Below, piece after piece: positions 35,151 through 45,047 of a stretch of DNA of 64,000 bases. The position numbers were made by a program, and so were the translations under genes. The DNA is from Shewanella sp. MTB7 (GTDB lineage Bacteria > Pseudomonadota > Gammaproteobacteria > Enterobacterales > Shewanellaceae): contig NZ_CP085636.1 of NCBI RefSeq assembly GCF_027571385.1, positions 3,410,001 to 3,474,000 on the forward strand, written 5' to 3'. Positions within the stretch are counted from its first letter, which is position 1, and each line of letters opens with the position of its first letter. The notes below the pieces were generated by a model. That model was not told the DNA's origin. It was given only the letters and a program-made list of their open reading frames with translations, and did not search any database.

Positions 35151-35311
35151 AGCGCATATGAATAAGTTAGCTTTAAAATTGAACAGTTATAATCTCTATG
35201 AGTTATTTTTCTTCTAAAGTCATTAGCGAAACAGTTAGTGAACCAAGGTATTAAATCAGATCCCCATATAAACATCCAGCCACCTAAAATCCTGTTTAAA
35301 AAGTGGTGTTA

Positions 35312-36820
35312 TTATTGGCATTGTTTCGATACAGCGCTCGATAAACAGGCTAATGCTTGATCAAATTCAACTTCATTCAAATTCGCGTAGCCTAACCTTA
35401 ATCCATGGGTCTTTTCACATACTCCTGAAAAGAGATCGCCTAACACAAGTAACAAGCCAAGCTCCTTCGCATCTTGTTGTAACTTATCCATATCTATTGC
35501 CGTATCAAAGCGCAGCCATAAAGCTAAGCCACCAGCAGGGACATTAAATTGAGCCATAGGTAATATCTTCCGCACACGCTCAACCGCATGATCAAGGCGT
35601 TGTTTATATATTTTCAAAGCACGACGTATATGCCTCTTCATCTCTCCATTACGCATCAACTCTGCAACAGCGAGCTCCGTCACAGCATTGCCTTGCCGAT
35701 CAATAAGTAAGATTTCTTGGCCGCAACGTTGAATAAAATCTTCAGGCGCAACCATATAGCCTAGGCGCAGTCCCGGCGCTAAAATTTTTGATAATGAACC
35801 AATATGGATGACACGTCCTGCGGTTTCCATGCTCGCCAATGGCAGCATTGGTTTATGGGAGAAATGAAATTCATGATCGTAATCATCTTCGATAATGATG
35901 AAATTATATTTCTCAGATAGGGCTAATAGACGGATCCGTCGTTCGAGAGACAACATACTGGTCGTCGGAAATTGATGATGGGGCGTAGTGTAAACGGCGC
36001 TGATTTCACAGCTCTCACATATTTGTTCTAAGGCTGCTAAACTCATGCCATCATCATCTTGGTCTACATAGGAGATATCCAGTCCGAATGATTCAAATGC
36101 CGCTCGGGCCGGCGGATAACTGAGCTTTTCCATCACCACACAACCCCCATGTTTCGACAGCAAGCGAGCGCTTAAGTAGATGCCCATTTGACTGCCACGA
36201 ACGAGACAAACTTGCTCAGTAGTGACACTCATCCCCCGCTCTAAACGCAACATCTCAGCGATAGCACTTCGCAGCGACTCACTTCCCCTCGCATCATCAT
36301 ACGCCAAACGGTTCGCTCGGGAGGAGAGAAGTAAAGCACGTCGAAAAGCACGGGATAGTACATCAAAAGGTACCAACCTAGTATCAGGGACTCCGTCACT
36401 AAAGAGCAGTTTGCTTGGTTTAACGGGGCTCACCGACAATGCATAAGCCTCGAGGCCAGATTCAGTTAACGACAATGGAAACGGGGCTTGCTCCGGTAGA
36501 GCTATTTCATTTGTCTCAAATAAAGGTAATTTTGTACTAATAAAAGACGCTCGTCTTGGTTGCGTTTCAATCCATCCCTGGGCTAATAACTCCTCAAATG
36601 CTTGCACTACTGTCTTACGATTAATCCCTAAGTTATCACTTATTTTACGTGTGCCAGGTAGTGGTGTTCCGGCCAATAAACGCCCTTTTCGCACCTCATT
36701 AATCACAGCTTGTACTAGCTGTAGGTGCAGTGATACCGCCAAGCTTCTATCGAGTGAAATGCTCAAATGCCAATTCCGCAGACTGATGCCCTTCTCTTTT
36801 TTCATTCTATAACGCTCCAT
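35312..36820 (-). CDS. MocR/PdxR-type transcriptional regulator (GntR HTH plus aminotransferase domain)
   Basis: The 502-residue protein has an N-terminal GntR winged helix (about 20-90: LVQAVINEVRKGRLLAGTPLPGTRKISDNLGINRKTVVQAFEELLAQGWIE region) and a fold-type I aminotransferase domain with the PLP lysine in HIGSLSKILAPGLRLGY and the aspartate in IIEDDYDHEF. MocR proteins use PLP or an adduct as effector. It is divergent from the class II aldolase and DapA-family genes and probably controls them from the 36821-36956 spacer. Confidence 0.92.
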   Translation of the reverse strand: MERYRMKKEKGISLRNWHLSISLDRSLAVSLHLQLVQAVINEVRKGRLLAGTPLPGTRKISDNLGINRKTVVQAFEELLAQGWIETQPRRASFISTKLPLFETNEIALPEQAPFPLSLTESGLEAYALSVSPVKPSKLLFSDGVPDTRLVPFDVLSRAFRRALLLSSRANRLAYDDARGSESLRSAIAEMLRLERGMSVTTEQVCLVRGSQMGIYLSARLLSKHGGCVVMEKLSYPPARAAFESFGLDISYVDQDDDGMSLAALEQICESCEISAVYTTPHHQFPTTSMLSLERRIRLLALSEKYNFIIIEDDYDHEFHFSHKPMLPLASMETAGRVIHIGSLSKILAPGLRLGYMVAPEDFIQRCGQEILLIDRQGNAVTELAVAELMRNGEMKRHIRRALKIYKQRLDHAVERVRKILPMAQFNVPAGGLALWLRFDTAIDMDKLQQDAKELGLLLVLGDLFSGVCEKTHGLRLGYANLNEVEFDQALACLSSAVSKQCQ

Positions 36821-36956
36821 CTGGCCCCGTAAAGATTAACAAGCTGGAGGTTTTTAGGTTCCAGAGATTACCGCATTATTAACAAAAGTAACGACCAAAA
36901 ACAACTAACAACAAGGCTCATCTCAATCTGTTTCACGCGCTTAAAAGGACGACTAA

Positions 36957-37736
36957 ATGACAAGTTTAACCCAATCAAAAAATGATTTAATTCTTGATTC
37001 ACATAATAAAATGAATGAGTTTTTATCCATACCAGACTGGAGCACAACGGAAAAACTGGCACTCACCTGCCGCATTCTATTCGATGCTGGCCATGATTCT
37101 GGTCTAGCTGGGCAGATCACTGCGCGTGCCAGTGAACCCAATTGCTACTACACCCAACAACTCGGCTTAGGCTTTGATGAGATCAGTGCTTCGAATCTAC
37201 TGTTAGTCGATCAGGACTTAAACCGCCTTTCAGGGCAAGGCATGCCTAATCCAGCCAACCGTTTCCATACTTGGGTCTATAAAGAGCACCCTGAAATCAA
37301 CTGTATTATTCACACTCACCCTTTCCATATAGCGACACTATCTATGCTAGAGCAACCTTTGGTTGTTTCTCATATGGACACTTGCCCTCTGTTTGATGAC
37401 TGTGCTTTTCTGGCCGATTGGCCAGGGATCCCTGTGGGTAACGAAGAAGGGGTGATGATCTCATCGGCACTTGGGGATAAACGTGCATTATTTTTGGCCC
37501 ACCACGGATTACTTGTCACAGGACACACCGTTGAGGAAGCGCTCATGTTGGCACATTTAATAGAACGTGCAGCCAAAATGCAGCTTGCTGCAATGTCAGC
37601 GGGCACTATTCAGCCCATAAAACCGGAACTTGCTAAAGAAGCCCATGATTGGATCTCAACCGAAAAACGTTATCAGGCATTTTTTGCTTACTACGCCAGG
37701 CGTGCACTACGTTCACATGCAGATTGTTTGAAATAA
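36957..37736 (+). CDS. class II aldolase/adducin family protein
   Basis: The 259-residue protein has the zinc site of class II aldolases: HTHPFH (about residues 119-124) and a distal HHGLL (about 182-186). The N-terminal helices with ITARAS resemble L-fuculose-phosphate aldolase and the adducin head. RBS AAAGGA precedes the ATG. It is followed 32 bp later by a DapA-family lyase and is divergent from a MocR regulator. The substrate is unknown; aldol cleavage or decarboxylation of a small hydroxy or keto acid is likely. Confidence 0.88.
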   Translation: MTSLTQSKNDLILDSHNKMNEFLSIPDWSTTEKLALTCRILFDAGHDSGLAGQITARASEPNCYYTQQLGLGFDEISASNLLLVDQDLNRLSGQGMPNPANRFHTWVYKEHPEINCIIHTHPFHIATLSMLEQPLVVSHMDTCPLFDDCAFLADWPGIPVGNEEGVMISSALGDKRALFLAHHGLLVTGHTVEEALMLAHLIERAAKMQLAAMSAGTIQPIKPELAKEAHDWISTEKRYQAFFAYYARRALRSHADCLK

Positions 37737-37768
37737 CCCTACCTACATTGACTTAATAGGAATTATCA

Positions 37769-38671
37769 ATGACTAAAACCACGATAGAGCTCAAAGGTAT
37801 CATCACCTACCCCATCACACCATTTAACCACACTGGCGGTATAGATGTGGTGAAATTAGAACAACTGATCGAGCAGCTCATTTATGCAGGCTCTAACGCC
37901 ATAGCGCCACTTGGCAGCACGGGAGAAAGCGCATATTTAAATGATGAAGAGTGGACACTAGTCGCATCGACCTGCGTTAAAAAGATCGCCAATAGAGTCC
38001 CAGTTATTGTCGGGATTTCTGAACTCACGACTCAAAATGCCATAAAACGAGCGAAAATAGCAGAAAAAGTGGGGGCTGATGCCATCATGGTACTGCCAGC
38101 TTCCTACTGGAAACTGTCTGATGATGAGATTTTTCAGCACTATGTCTCAATTGCAGAAGCTATCAATCTGCCAGTCATGGTCTATAACAATCCAGCCACG
38201 AGCGGTATCGATATGTCACCTGAATTGATCGTAAGTATGTTCAAATCCATAAGCAATGTCACCATGGTCAAAGAGAGTAGCGGTGATATACAGCGCATGC
38301 ACAAAATACGTCAATTATCGAACAACGAACTGCCATTTTATAATGGTTGTAATCCTCTTGCTCTTGAAGCATTTGCCGCAGGAGCGACAGGCTGGTGTAC
38401 CGCTGCGCCTAACCTTATCTCCACTTGGCCGCTCAAGTTATATGAAGCTTTTCAAGCTGAAGATATCACCCTGGCACGCGAACTTTTCTATCTCCAATTG
38501 CCTATTTTGGAATTCATCTTAAAAGGGGGATTACCCAGCACCATAAAAGCAGGGTTAAAAAGTAACGGCTTTGATGTCGGCAATCCGAGAAAGCCTGTAT
38601 TTCCTTTAAGCCCACCTCAGATCACTAAACTCAATAAGCTGCTAAAAGAACTAGCAACAACTGAAAGTTAG
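37769..38671 (+). CDS. DapA/NanA-family aldolase-lyase
   Basis: The 300-residue protein is a TIM-barrel class I aldolase of the dihydrodipicolinate synthase family. The motif GSTGESAYLNDEE (about residue 50), YNNPATSG with the catalytic Tyr (about 136) and the Schiff-base lysine in MVKESSGD (about 165) are all present. It is probably not the housekeeping dapA because it sits in an inducible-looking pair with a class II aldolase under a MocR regulator. Pyruvate or a 2-keto acid is the expected donor or product. Confidence 0.88.
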   Translation: MTKTTIELKGIITYPITPFNHTGGIDVVKLEQLIEQLIYAGSNAIAPLGSTGESAYLNDEEWTLVASTCVKKIANRVPVIVGISELTTQNAIKRAKIAEKVGADAIMVLPASYWKLSDDEIFQHYVSIAEAINLPVMVYNNPATSGIDMSPELIVSMFKSISNVTMVKESSGDIQRMHKIRQLSNNELPFYNGCNPLALEAFAAGATGWCTAAPNLISTWPLKLYEAFQAEDITLARELFYLQLPILEFILKGGLPSTIKAGLKSNGFDVGNPRKPVFPLSPPQITKLNKLLKELATTES

Positions 38672-38722
38672 TTCAACAGGTCGGGTGAGGCACTTTGCCC
38701 TTAATCCGATCTTTCAACATCC

Positions 38723-39127
38723 CTAAGCTCCCAACAGGGGCAAATTCCTGATCCTGTGGTAGGTGAGCGCCATGAACATGCACTGCTTCAATGTATTCAT
38801 TGGCAGTGGCTCACCCAGTTTCAGCACTATCTCCCTGTTTCCTTGAAAAACCAAGATGTCTGAATGCAACTCACGAAACGTATCAACCAGCTTAGTGTTG
38901 CAATTCATAAAAATTGAAAACTGCTGTGGATATTGAGCATTCCAATCAAAGCGTACAGGGCTGCCTCCACTAACACGATAACTCAACTGACCCCATTTCA
39001 GGCTTTCTTCAACCTCACCCAATTGATGTTCGTCAGCAAGATCAAGTATCAGGCTTCTGACATCAAATAGTACAAGCTTTACATGATCTGGGTATTGCGC
39101 AAATTTATCCTCAATATCCTGTTTCAT
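38723..39127 (-). CDS. DUF1801-domain protein
   Basis: The 134-residue protein matches the DUF1801 (YdhG-like) family: YPDHVKLVLFDVRSLILDLA at the N terminus, then LKWGQLSYR and a C-terminal MALTYHRIRNLPLLGA. It is cytosolic, with no known activity. It follows an AHSA1-type SRPBCC gene (39176-39616) on the same strand with 48 bp spacing; such pairs recur in Proteobacteria. Confidence 0.8.
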   Translation of the reverse strand: MKQDIEDKFAQYPDHVKLVLFDVRSLILDLADEHQLGEVEESLKWGQLSYRVSGGSPVRFDWNAQYPQQFSIFMNCNTKLVDTFRELHSDILVFQGNREIVLKLGEPLPMNTLKQCMFMALTYHRIRNLPLLGA

Positions 39128-39175
39128 CTTCTGCCTTTGCTCGTTGTAAGTCCAAACGGAGTCGCTCTTAACCTT

Positions 39176-39616
39176 TCATGAGTGATCTATCTGAGTATCA
39201 TTTGGAAAAGGCGAACCTCTACCCGTTTCCGCAGCATCTTTAAGACTCAGTAAGAATATCCCCCACTTGGTATTACAATGAGCCATAAAGTCTGTGGCTT
39301 CTTTCCAGCTGGCATGGGTGAAGTTGACAAAGGTTTGTTCTCCCTCATCAACAAGTTCAAATAAGATGCTTGTGCCGATCCAAGCTTCAGGCACACTACC
39401 TGAATGCTGCCAGCGGACTCGCTCATTAGGGAGTAACTCCACAACAGTAAAGTCAGGTCCGCCCCCATTAAAGCGAAATTTAATCACAGCGCTTATCTCA
39501 CCAGCGCCTGAAACATCATTAGTCCACCACTGGGCGAGTCCCGTATCTGTGGTCAACAAATGATAAATTTTATCTGCAGAAGACTTAATCCCAACTCTAT
39601 GCCGTATATCCTTCAT
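39176..39616 (-). CDS. AHSA1-type SRPBCC protein
   Basis: The 146-residue protein has the Activator-of-Hsp90-like START fold: IKSSADKIYHLLTTDTGLAQWWTNDV at the N terminus, a central RWQHSG and a C-terminal helix NTKWGIFLLSLKDAAETG. It probably binds a small hydrophobic ligand or a protein partner. It is unrelated in sequence detail to the aromatase-like SRPBCC protein at 7679-8164. The next gene is DUF1801. Confidence 0.85.
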   Translation of the reverse strand: MKDIRHRVGIKSSADKIYHLLTTDTGLAQWWTNDVSGAGEISAVIKFRFNGGGPDFTVVELLPNERVRWQHSGSVPEAWIGTSILFELVDEGEQTFVNFTHASWKEATDFMAHCNTKWGIFLLSLKDAAETGRGSPFPNDTQIDHS

Positions 39617-39911
39617 GCTGCTCTCCTAGCGTAAACATTCAGTACTGCAAAAACCACATTAGTTCACATTTAACAACAAGCCTAGCATTACCAACTAAGA
39701 ACTTAGCTATATTTAGCGTAAAAACTCAGATTATTGACAAGTGCTATTTTTTACAACATCTTAATTAACATCAATATCCGGTAATGATCGTTAGCCTAAT
39801 GGCTTTCGTACAACTAGGTTGACTAAATAATTACTCATCAAAGTGAGTAACGAAGACTTGCAATAATCCCAAGCAAAATAAAATCAATATAACGTATCTA
39901 AGGGAAGCAAA

Positions 39912-41861
39912 ATGGCTAAAAGTAGAGTGTGGTACAAAGTTCTTGAGAATAAAGATGAGCTCCTAGAGGGACGAGTCATGTCAGTAACAGCAGGACACCA
40001 AGTCCTCTGCTTAAGTCATTTTGAAGGCAAATATTCAGCCTTAGATAATCGTTGCCCTCATCAAGGTGGACCATTAGGTGAAGGGTCGATCGAGAAAGGT
40101 TTATTGCGTTGTCCCTGGCATGGTTGGGAATTCCATCCTTGCTCCGGTATCCCTCCTGGTGGATTTAGCGATGGTATTCAGACATTCGAAGTAAAAGTAG
40201 AGGGTGATAGTATTCTAGTTGCCATTGAAGAGGAGGCAGATCATCAACCCACCATCTCTGACGTCATGGTTGAAACTATGGTCAACTGGGGCGTTAACCG
40301 TGTATTTGGCATGGTTGGTCACTCAAATCTCGGAATGGCTGATGCACTTAGACGTCAGGAGGAGCAAGGCAAGCTTAAGTTTATCGGTATACGCCACGAA
40401 GGGGCCGCCTCTTTTGCAGCCTCAGCCTATGGCAAGTTAACGGGCAAACCCGCGGCCTGTTTTGCCATTGCAGGCCCAGGTTCAACGAATATGTTTACCG
40501 GCCTTTGGGATGCAAAAGTCGACCGAGCCCCCATCTTAGCCTTAACTGGGCAGGTGGCTACCCAAGTCGTAGGAACTGGCAATTTTCAGGAGGTCGATCT
40601 GGTTAGAGCATTTGATTCTGTGGCCGAATTTAATCACAGAGTTGAACACAGAAGTAAACATAGCGAATTGATGAGTTTGGCCATTAAAACGGCAATCATA
40701 AAGCGCGATGTGGCCCACCTAACCTTCCCCGATGAAGTTCAGGAACTCCCACTAGCCCACAATGAGCGCGCCCAAAACGATGAGGAGAGGATCACCAGTT
40801 TTACCATATCGCCTCCCCTGGAGAGTGTTGAAAAAGCCCTGAATATGCTCAATCAATCAAGCAAACCTGCCATAGTTGTCGGTCACGGTGCTAGATTCCA
40901 TATGAAGGAGATCATCGAGTTTGCCGAGAAGCTAAACTGTCCAGTGATGACAACTTTTAAAGCGAAAGGTCAAATCTCCGATCATCATCCACTGGGCTGT
41001 GGTGTATTGGGTCGCAGCGGGACCCCCATCGCATCTTGGTTTATGAATGAAGCCGATCTGTTACTGGTTATTGGTGCATCATTTTCAAACCACAGTGGGA
41101 TCACCCCTAAAAAACCGACCATTCAGATAGACTTCGACCCTATGGCGTTAAGTAAATTCCATAAAATTGATGCTGCGGTTTGGGGCGAGATTTCAGTTTC
41201 CGTTAAGATATTAGCGGCACAAATGTCGAATTTTGACAATAAACTTGACCGAACTTCAGATATCAAACAACGCAGTGATATTTGGGATGCCGAAAAGGCC
41301 AAGCGCCTGACAGAAGCCAGAGGCAAAGGGGTCAGCTCAATATCAGTTTTCGATGCTCTATCTAAACTCACTCCCGATAATGCCGTCGTGTGCGTCGATG
41401 TTGGCAACAATGCCTATTCACTCGGTCGATATTTTGAGAGCAAGCAACAAACATTCTTGATGTCAGGATACTTAGGTTCCATCGGCTTCGCTTTTCCCGC
41501 AGCAATGGGCGCATGGGCAGCCGTTGGCAACCAAAGGCCCATCATCGCGGTTGCCGGTGACGGAGGCTTCTGTCAATACTTAGCCGAGCTCACCACAGCG
41601 GTAAAATATAAGATGCCTATTAAAGCGATAATCTTAAATAACAGTGAATTAGGTAAGATTTCTAAGGAGCAGAGAGCAGGAGAGTTTGATGTTTGGGCCA
41701 CCGATTTAGTTAATCCCAACTTCTCTGAATACGCTAACTCCTGTGGTGCACTTGGCATACGTGTCATCGACGATGCAAGGCTTGTCGAAGCGATGAAAAC
41801 CATAATGGAACATCAAGGGCCTGCATTACTTGAAATAATCACAGATGTAGGTTTGATTTAA
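39912..41861 (+). CDS. fusion of a Rieske [2Fe-2S] domain and a thiamine-diphosphate enzyme
   Basis: The 649-residue protein starts with a Rieske ferredoxin domain (residues 1-110) whose cluster ligands are C48-x-H50 (RCPHQGG) and C67-x2-H70 (CPWHGW). After a short acidic linker comes a complete TPP enzyme of the pyruvate oxidase/acetolactate synthase type: an N-terminal Pyr domain with the conserved Glu in GIRHEGAASFAASAYGKLTG, a central domain, and a C-terminal PP domain with GDGGFCQYLAELTTAVKY and NNSELGKI. It may oxidatively decarboxylate a 2-keto acid with electrons leaving through the iron-sulfur domain (inference). RBS AAGGGAAGC precedes the ATG. A small frameshifted ORF and a Ddl-like ligase follow. 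Confidence 0.88.
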   Translation: MAKSRVWYKVLENKDELLEGRVMSVTAGHQVLCLSHFEGKYSALDNRCPHQGGPLGEGSIEKGLLRCPWHGWEFHPCSGIPPGGFSDGIQTFEVKVEGDSILVAIEEEADHQPTISDVMVETMVNWGVNRVFGMVGHSNLGMADALRRQEEQGKLKFIGIRHEGAASFAASAYGKLTGKPAACFAIAGPGSTNMFTGLWDAKVDRAPILALTGQVATQVVGTGNFQEVDLVRAFDSVAEFNHRVEHRSKHSELMSLAIKTAIIKRDVAHLTFPDEVQELPLAHNERAQNDEERITSFTISPPLESVEKALNMLNQSSKPAIVVGHGARFHMKEIIEFAEKLNCPVMTTFKAKGQISDHHPLGCGVLGRSGTPIASWFMNEADLLLVIGASFSNHSGITPKKPTIQIDFDPMALSKFHKIDAAVWGEISVSVKILAAQMSNFDNKLDRTSDIKQRSDIWDAEKAKRLTEARGKGVSSISVFDALSKLTPDNAVVCVDVGNNAYSLGRYFESKQQTFLMSGYLGSIGFAFPAAMGAWAAVGNQRPIIAVAGDGGFCQYLAELTTAVKYKMPIKAIILNNSELGKISKEQRAGEFDVWATDLVNPNFSEYANSCGALGIRVIDDARLVEAMKTIMEHQGPALLEIITDVGLI

Positions 41862-41870
41862 AGGATCCCC

Positions 41871-42066
41871 TTGTCAATTAAAGCTAAAGTTGATACCCAG
41901 CCACTTAAAGATGTAGAGTTCAGCGACACTTCACCAGCGCTGAAACTGGCATTCTGAGCTTGCTAGGGTATTGGCTTATATTCTTCGAGTAGATAATCAC
42001 CACTTGATTCAAAACTGGACTCACATCGCGTTAGAACAGTTGCAAAAAATAGCGATTACGCCATAG
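41871..42066 (+). pseudogene. small frameshifted ORF between the TPP fusion and the Ddl-like gene
   Basis: A TTG at 41871 follows AAGGA and opens a frame LSIKAKVDTQPLKDVEFSDT ending with TGA near 41958. One base further, the next frame continues as [20 protein letters not shown] to a TAG at 42064-42066. Removing a single T at the junction would give a ~65-residue protein. The protein-like character of both halves suggests a small gene broken by one base, or a sequencing error. The family is not recognised. Confidence 0.4.
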
Positions 42067-42107
42067 TGAGCCAGCAATCGAATATTATCTCTGGAGAGAA
42101 AGAGAAC

Positions 42108-43109
42108 ATGAGTCAAATAAACCTACTCTTATTATGTGGCGGCGGCGGAGATGAACATGCTATTTCACTCATGTCGGCAAATTTTCTAGAAACATCACTG
42201 GCTAAAATACCAAAGATAAATCTGTTAAGAGTAGAGCTAGATGACCAAGGTCATTACCACACTCATGATGGTAAAAATTGTGAACTCACTAACCGTAAAG
42301 AGATCCGTTTTGCCGATGAAGCACAGCCATCCTGGGCTGTTGACTATGTGATCCCTTGCATTCACGGTTTTCCCGGTGAGACCGGTGATATTCAATCTTA
42401 CTTTGACTTGATCAAGTTGCCCTTCTTTGGCTGTGATTCAGAATCGAGCAGTAACTGTTTCAATAAAGTCACAGCTAAGATGTGGTTCACTGCACTTGGT
42501 ATTCCAAACACACCTTATATCTTCCTTAATGAATTTAATGAAGACGCTATAACACAAACAACTCAAGCACTTGAGAACTGGGGATCTATCTTTATTAAAG
42601 CCGCCTCGCAAGGTTCATCTGTGGGTTGTTACCGTGTAGACAGCCCAAATGATGTTGCCGCAACATTGGAACAAGCCTTTAGCTACTCACCCTATGTTAT
42701 TGTCGAAAAAACCATTAACGCACGCGAGCTTGAAGTCGCCGCCTATGAGATAAATGGGGCAGTGGTGGCAACTAAGCCCGGTGAAATTATCTGTGCCAGT
42801 AACACCTTCTACAGCTTTGATGAGAAATACGCTGCAGACAGTAAAGCAGAGACAAAAGTCATTGCCGATGTCAGCGATGACATAGCTCAACAGATCCAAG
42901 CCTATGCCATCAAAGTATTTAAAGGCATGAAATTGAGCCACCTTTCACGCATCGATTTCTTTCTAACCGATGAAAACGAAATATTGCTAAATGAGATCAA
43001 TACATTCCCTGGTTTAACACCTATCTCTATGTTTCCCAAAATGCTTGAAAATAATGGTGATGACTTTACTCAATACTTATACTCAAACATTAAATCGCAA
43101 CTAGCTTAA
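42108..43109 (+). CDS. D-alanine-D-alanine ligase-like ATP-grasp enzyme
   Basis: The start at 42108 ([20 protein letters not shown]) follows GGAGAGAAAGAGAA; an in-frame GTG at 42066 is less likely. The 333-residue protein has the Ddl N-terminal motif, [16 protein letters not shown], the ATP-grasp core [16 protein letters not shown] and the C-terminal [19 protein letters not shown]. It joins amino acids (D-Ala or similar) with ATP. A second, housekeeping ddl is usually in the division cluster, so this copy may serve a specialised dipeptide or peptidoglycan role. Confidence 0.88.
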   Translation: MSQINLLLLCGGGGDEHAISLMSANFLETSLAKIPKINLLRVELDDQGHYHTHDGKNCELTNRKEIRFADEAQPSWAVDYVIPCIHGFPGETGDIQSYFDLIKLPFFGCDSESSSNCFNKVTAKMWFTALGIPNTPYIFLNEFNEDAITQTTQALENWGSIFIKAASQGSSVGCYRVDSPNDVAATLEQAFSYSPYVIVEKTINARELEVAAYEINGAVVATKPGEIICASNTFYSFDEKYAADSKAETKVIADVSDDIAQQIQAYAIKVFKGMKLSHLSRIDFFLTDENEILLNEINTFPGLTPISMFPKMLENNGDDFTQYLYSNIKSQLA

Positions 43110-43265
43110 GGTGTTGATGTCATTTTAAATAGCTAACCCCTATCAATAGCCATACAGATCAAAAAATCAACAAAATCCGCAAGCATGGTTAACTCACCAC
43201 CACAATAGTGACAACCTTAATAAGGTGAATCTTATAAGAATAATAACTTATTTTGGAAGTGTATT

Positions 43266-43820
43266 TTGAAAACAGCTAAGGGGTTTACATTAATTGAGCT
43301 GGTGGTTGTTATCATCATTCTTGGCATTTTAGCGGTGACTGCTGCGCCTAAATTTATTTCTCTATCAGATGATGCCAATTTGTCAGTGGTTCAGGGAACC
43401 AGAGGAGCGCTAAAAGATGCTGTAACTCATAGCCACCTATTTTGGCAAATACACGGCAATGGGGCTGAAGCAGCAGATCTACCAGATTTACATGATGGTA
43501 GCTTCAATTTCAACAGTACAGGTTATCCTGTTGAATCTGGTGACCGTTTAAGTTCGGGTCATGGGGTCATAACAAGCCCAAATGCGAATATGTGTGGTCG
43601 TCTATGGAATGGTTTATTGGATCACAGCCCCGAATTGGATCGTTCTGGAGAGGGAAATAAAACAGGTAGTGGTAATACTGTATTTTACTATTCAGTTGAG
43701 GGAGGAGTATTTAAAGTAAATAATCCGGTAGCAGGCACCTGTATTTATGCCTTAATGGGCGACGATGCTATTCAGATCCAATACGATAGCAACACAGGTA
43801 ATGTTACTCTGATCCAATAA
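43266..43820 (+). CDS. type IV pilin-like (MSHA-type) prepilin
   Basis: The 184-residue protein starts at a TTG (43266) and has a short leader KTAKG followed by the methylated-pilin signature [24 protein letters not shown]. The globular part contains a Cys pair (NMCGRLWNG and [10 protein letters not shown]) near the C terminus as in MshA/MshB pilins. It is an orphan, with no pilus assembly genes around it, so assembly would depend on a system elsewhere. Confidence 0.88.
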   Translation: MKTAKGFTLIELVVVIIILGILAVTAAPKFISLSDDANLSVVQGTRGALKDAVTHSHLFWQIHGNGAEAADLPDLHDGSFNFNSTGYPVESGDRLSSGHGVITSPNANMCGRLWNGLLDHSPELDRSGEGNKTGSGNTVFYYSVEGGVFKVNNPVAGTCIYALMGDDAIQIQYDSNTGNVTLIQ

Positions 43821-43949
43821 TAGACATTAATTACGACGACCAGAGGCATAGAAAGCTTACTTGCTATCAAACAATCTGCATCTTAATATCTCCAGCAATA
43901 GCAAAATAGCATTGGCCTGAATGGGCTTAACTACGGAACCACACACAAC

Positions 43950-44891
43950 TTGAAAGAATTTGACTTTAATCTACTCACAGTGCTGGAGGTTCTACTCGAA
44001 GAGAAGAGTGTCACCTCTGCAGCTGCTCGCTTACATTTGAGTCAATCTGCAGTGAGCAAACAGTTAGGAAGGTTGCGCGAAACATTCAATGACAAACTGT
44101 TTGAACGCACATCACATGGATTAAGGCCTACACCTAAGGCCCTAGCCCTAGCTCCAGAGCTCAGACAGGTACTTAATCAGGTATCTCAGCTTACCCGCCC
44201 CAGTGAATTTGAACCTGAATTAAGCCAAAGAAAATTTCGCATTCACATGGTTGAAACTGCTTACTCACTAACCTACCCTCATTTTATGCCTGAGTTGCTT
44301 CAACTTGCTCCCAACATAAAACTCGATAGTCAGACTTGGCATCTTGATAGCATGGCGATGCTTCTTCGGTGTGAAATCGATCTGGGGATTGCCTGTCGGG
44401 AATGGGATAATCGTTCCCTGCTCCATATGAATGATGTGCCCGACGAGCTTGAATGTGTGGAACTACTGTGTGATCACCCCGTTTGTTTAGTCAGTAACAA
44501 ACACCCTCTACTGCAGGAACCTTGGAATTTAGAGACGTTTTTAAAATATCGTCACCTTCAAGTTACCTTTGGCGGTATCGAACATTGGCTACTTGATGAT
44601 GTATTAAAGGTTGAGCATCTACATCGAGATATCGCTGTCAATATGACCGACTTCAACAGTGCTATGCACCTTTGTGAGCAAAGTGAACTGATGCTCTGTT
44701 GCCCAGCAAAGTATGCATCTCAAATGAGTCAAAACTATGCTCTGACCACATTAGAGATCCCCACTCACCTCGTTCCTGGTGCCTACGTGCTTTTTTGGCA
44801 TAAACACTTTAATTTTGATCCCAGTCATACTTGGCTAAGGGAGTTAATCTCGAGCCGCACCATAGCCCATCATCAGGCCAACCCGCTGTAA
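43950..44891 (+). CDS. LysR-family transcriptional regulator
   Basis: The 313-residue protein begins at TTG 43950 with the LysR HTH (FDFNLLTVLEVLLEEKSVTSAAARLHLSQSAVSKQLGRLRETFND, residues 3-48). The effector domain follows with RKFRIHMVETAYSL and DLGIACREWDN. The Met-equivalent start is placed by the family N terminus KEFDFNLLTVL. The target is unknown; no divergent partner gene is adjacent. A strong terminator follows. Confidence 0.9.
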   Translation: MKEFDFNLLTVLEVLLEEKSVTSAAARLHLSQSAVSKQLGRLRETFNDKLFERTSHGLRPTPKALALAPELRQVLNQVSQLTRPSEFEPELSQRKFRIHMVETAYSLTYPHFMPELLQLAPNIKLDSQTWHLDSMAMLLRCEIDLGIACREWDNRSLLHMNDVPDELECVELLCDHPVCLVSNKHPLLQEPWNLETFLKYRHLQVTFGGIEHWLLDDVLKVEHLHRDIAVNMTDFNSAMHLCEQSELMLCCPAKYASQMSQNYALTTLEIPTHLVPGAYVLFWHKHFNFDPSHTWLRELISSRTIAHHQANPL

Positions 44892-44935
44892 TACCGATCC
44901 CAATTAATAGGTGAACAGTTCAGCACAACGAATAA

Positions 44936-44969
44936 AAAAGCCTGACTTTAATATTAAAGTCAGGCTTTT
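44936..44969 (+). terminator. rho-independent terminator after the LysR gene
   Basis: A perfect 15-bp stem (AAAAGCCTGACTTTA / TAAAGTCAGGCTTTT) with loop ATAT, bounded by A and T runs on both sides, so it can also terminate the nap transcript from the other strand. Confidence 0.92.
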
Positions 44970-45047
44970 AGGTTTTATTACATCCTTTATTGTTAAATGC
45001 CAATCGGTTTAAGTCGCCTTGCTCTTGGCCGACTGAAACAAACCTCT

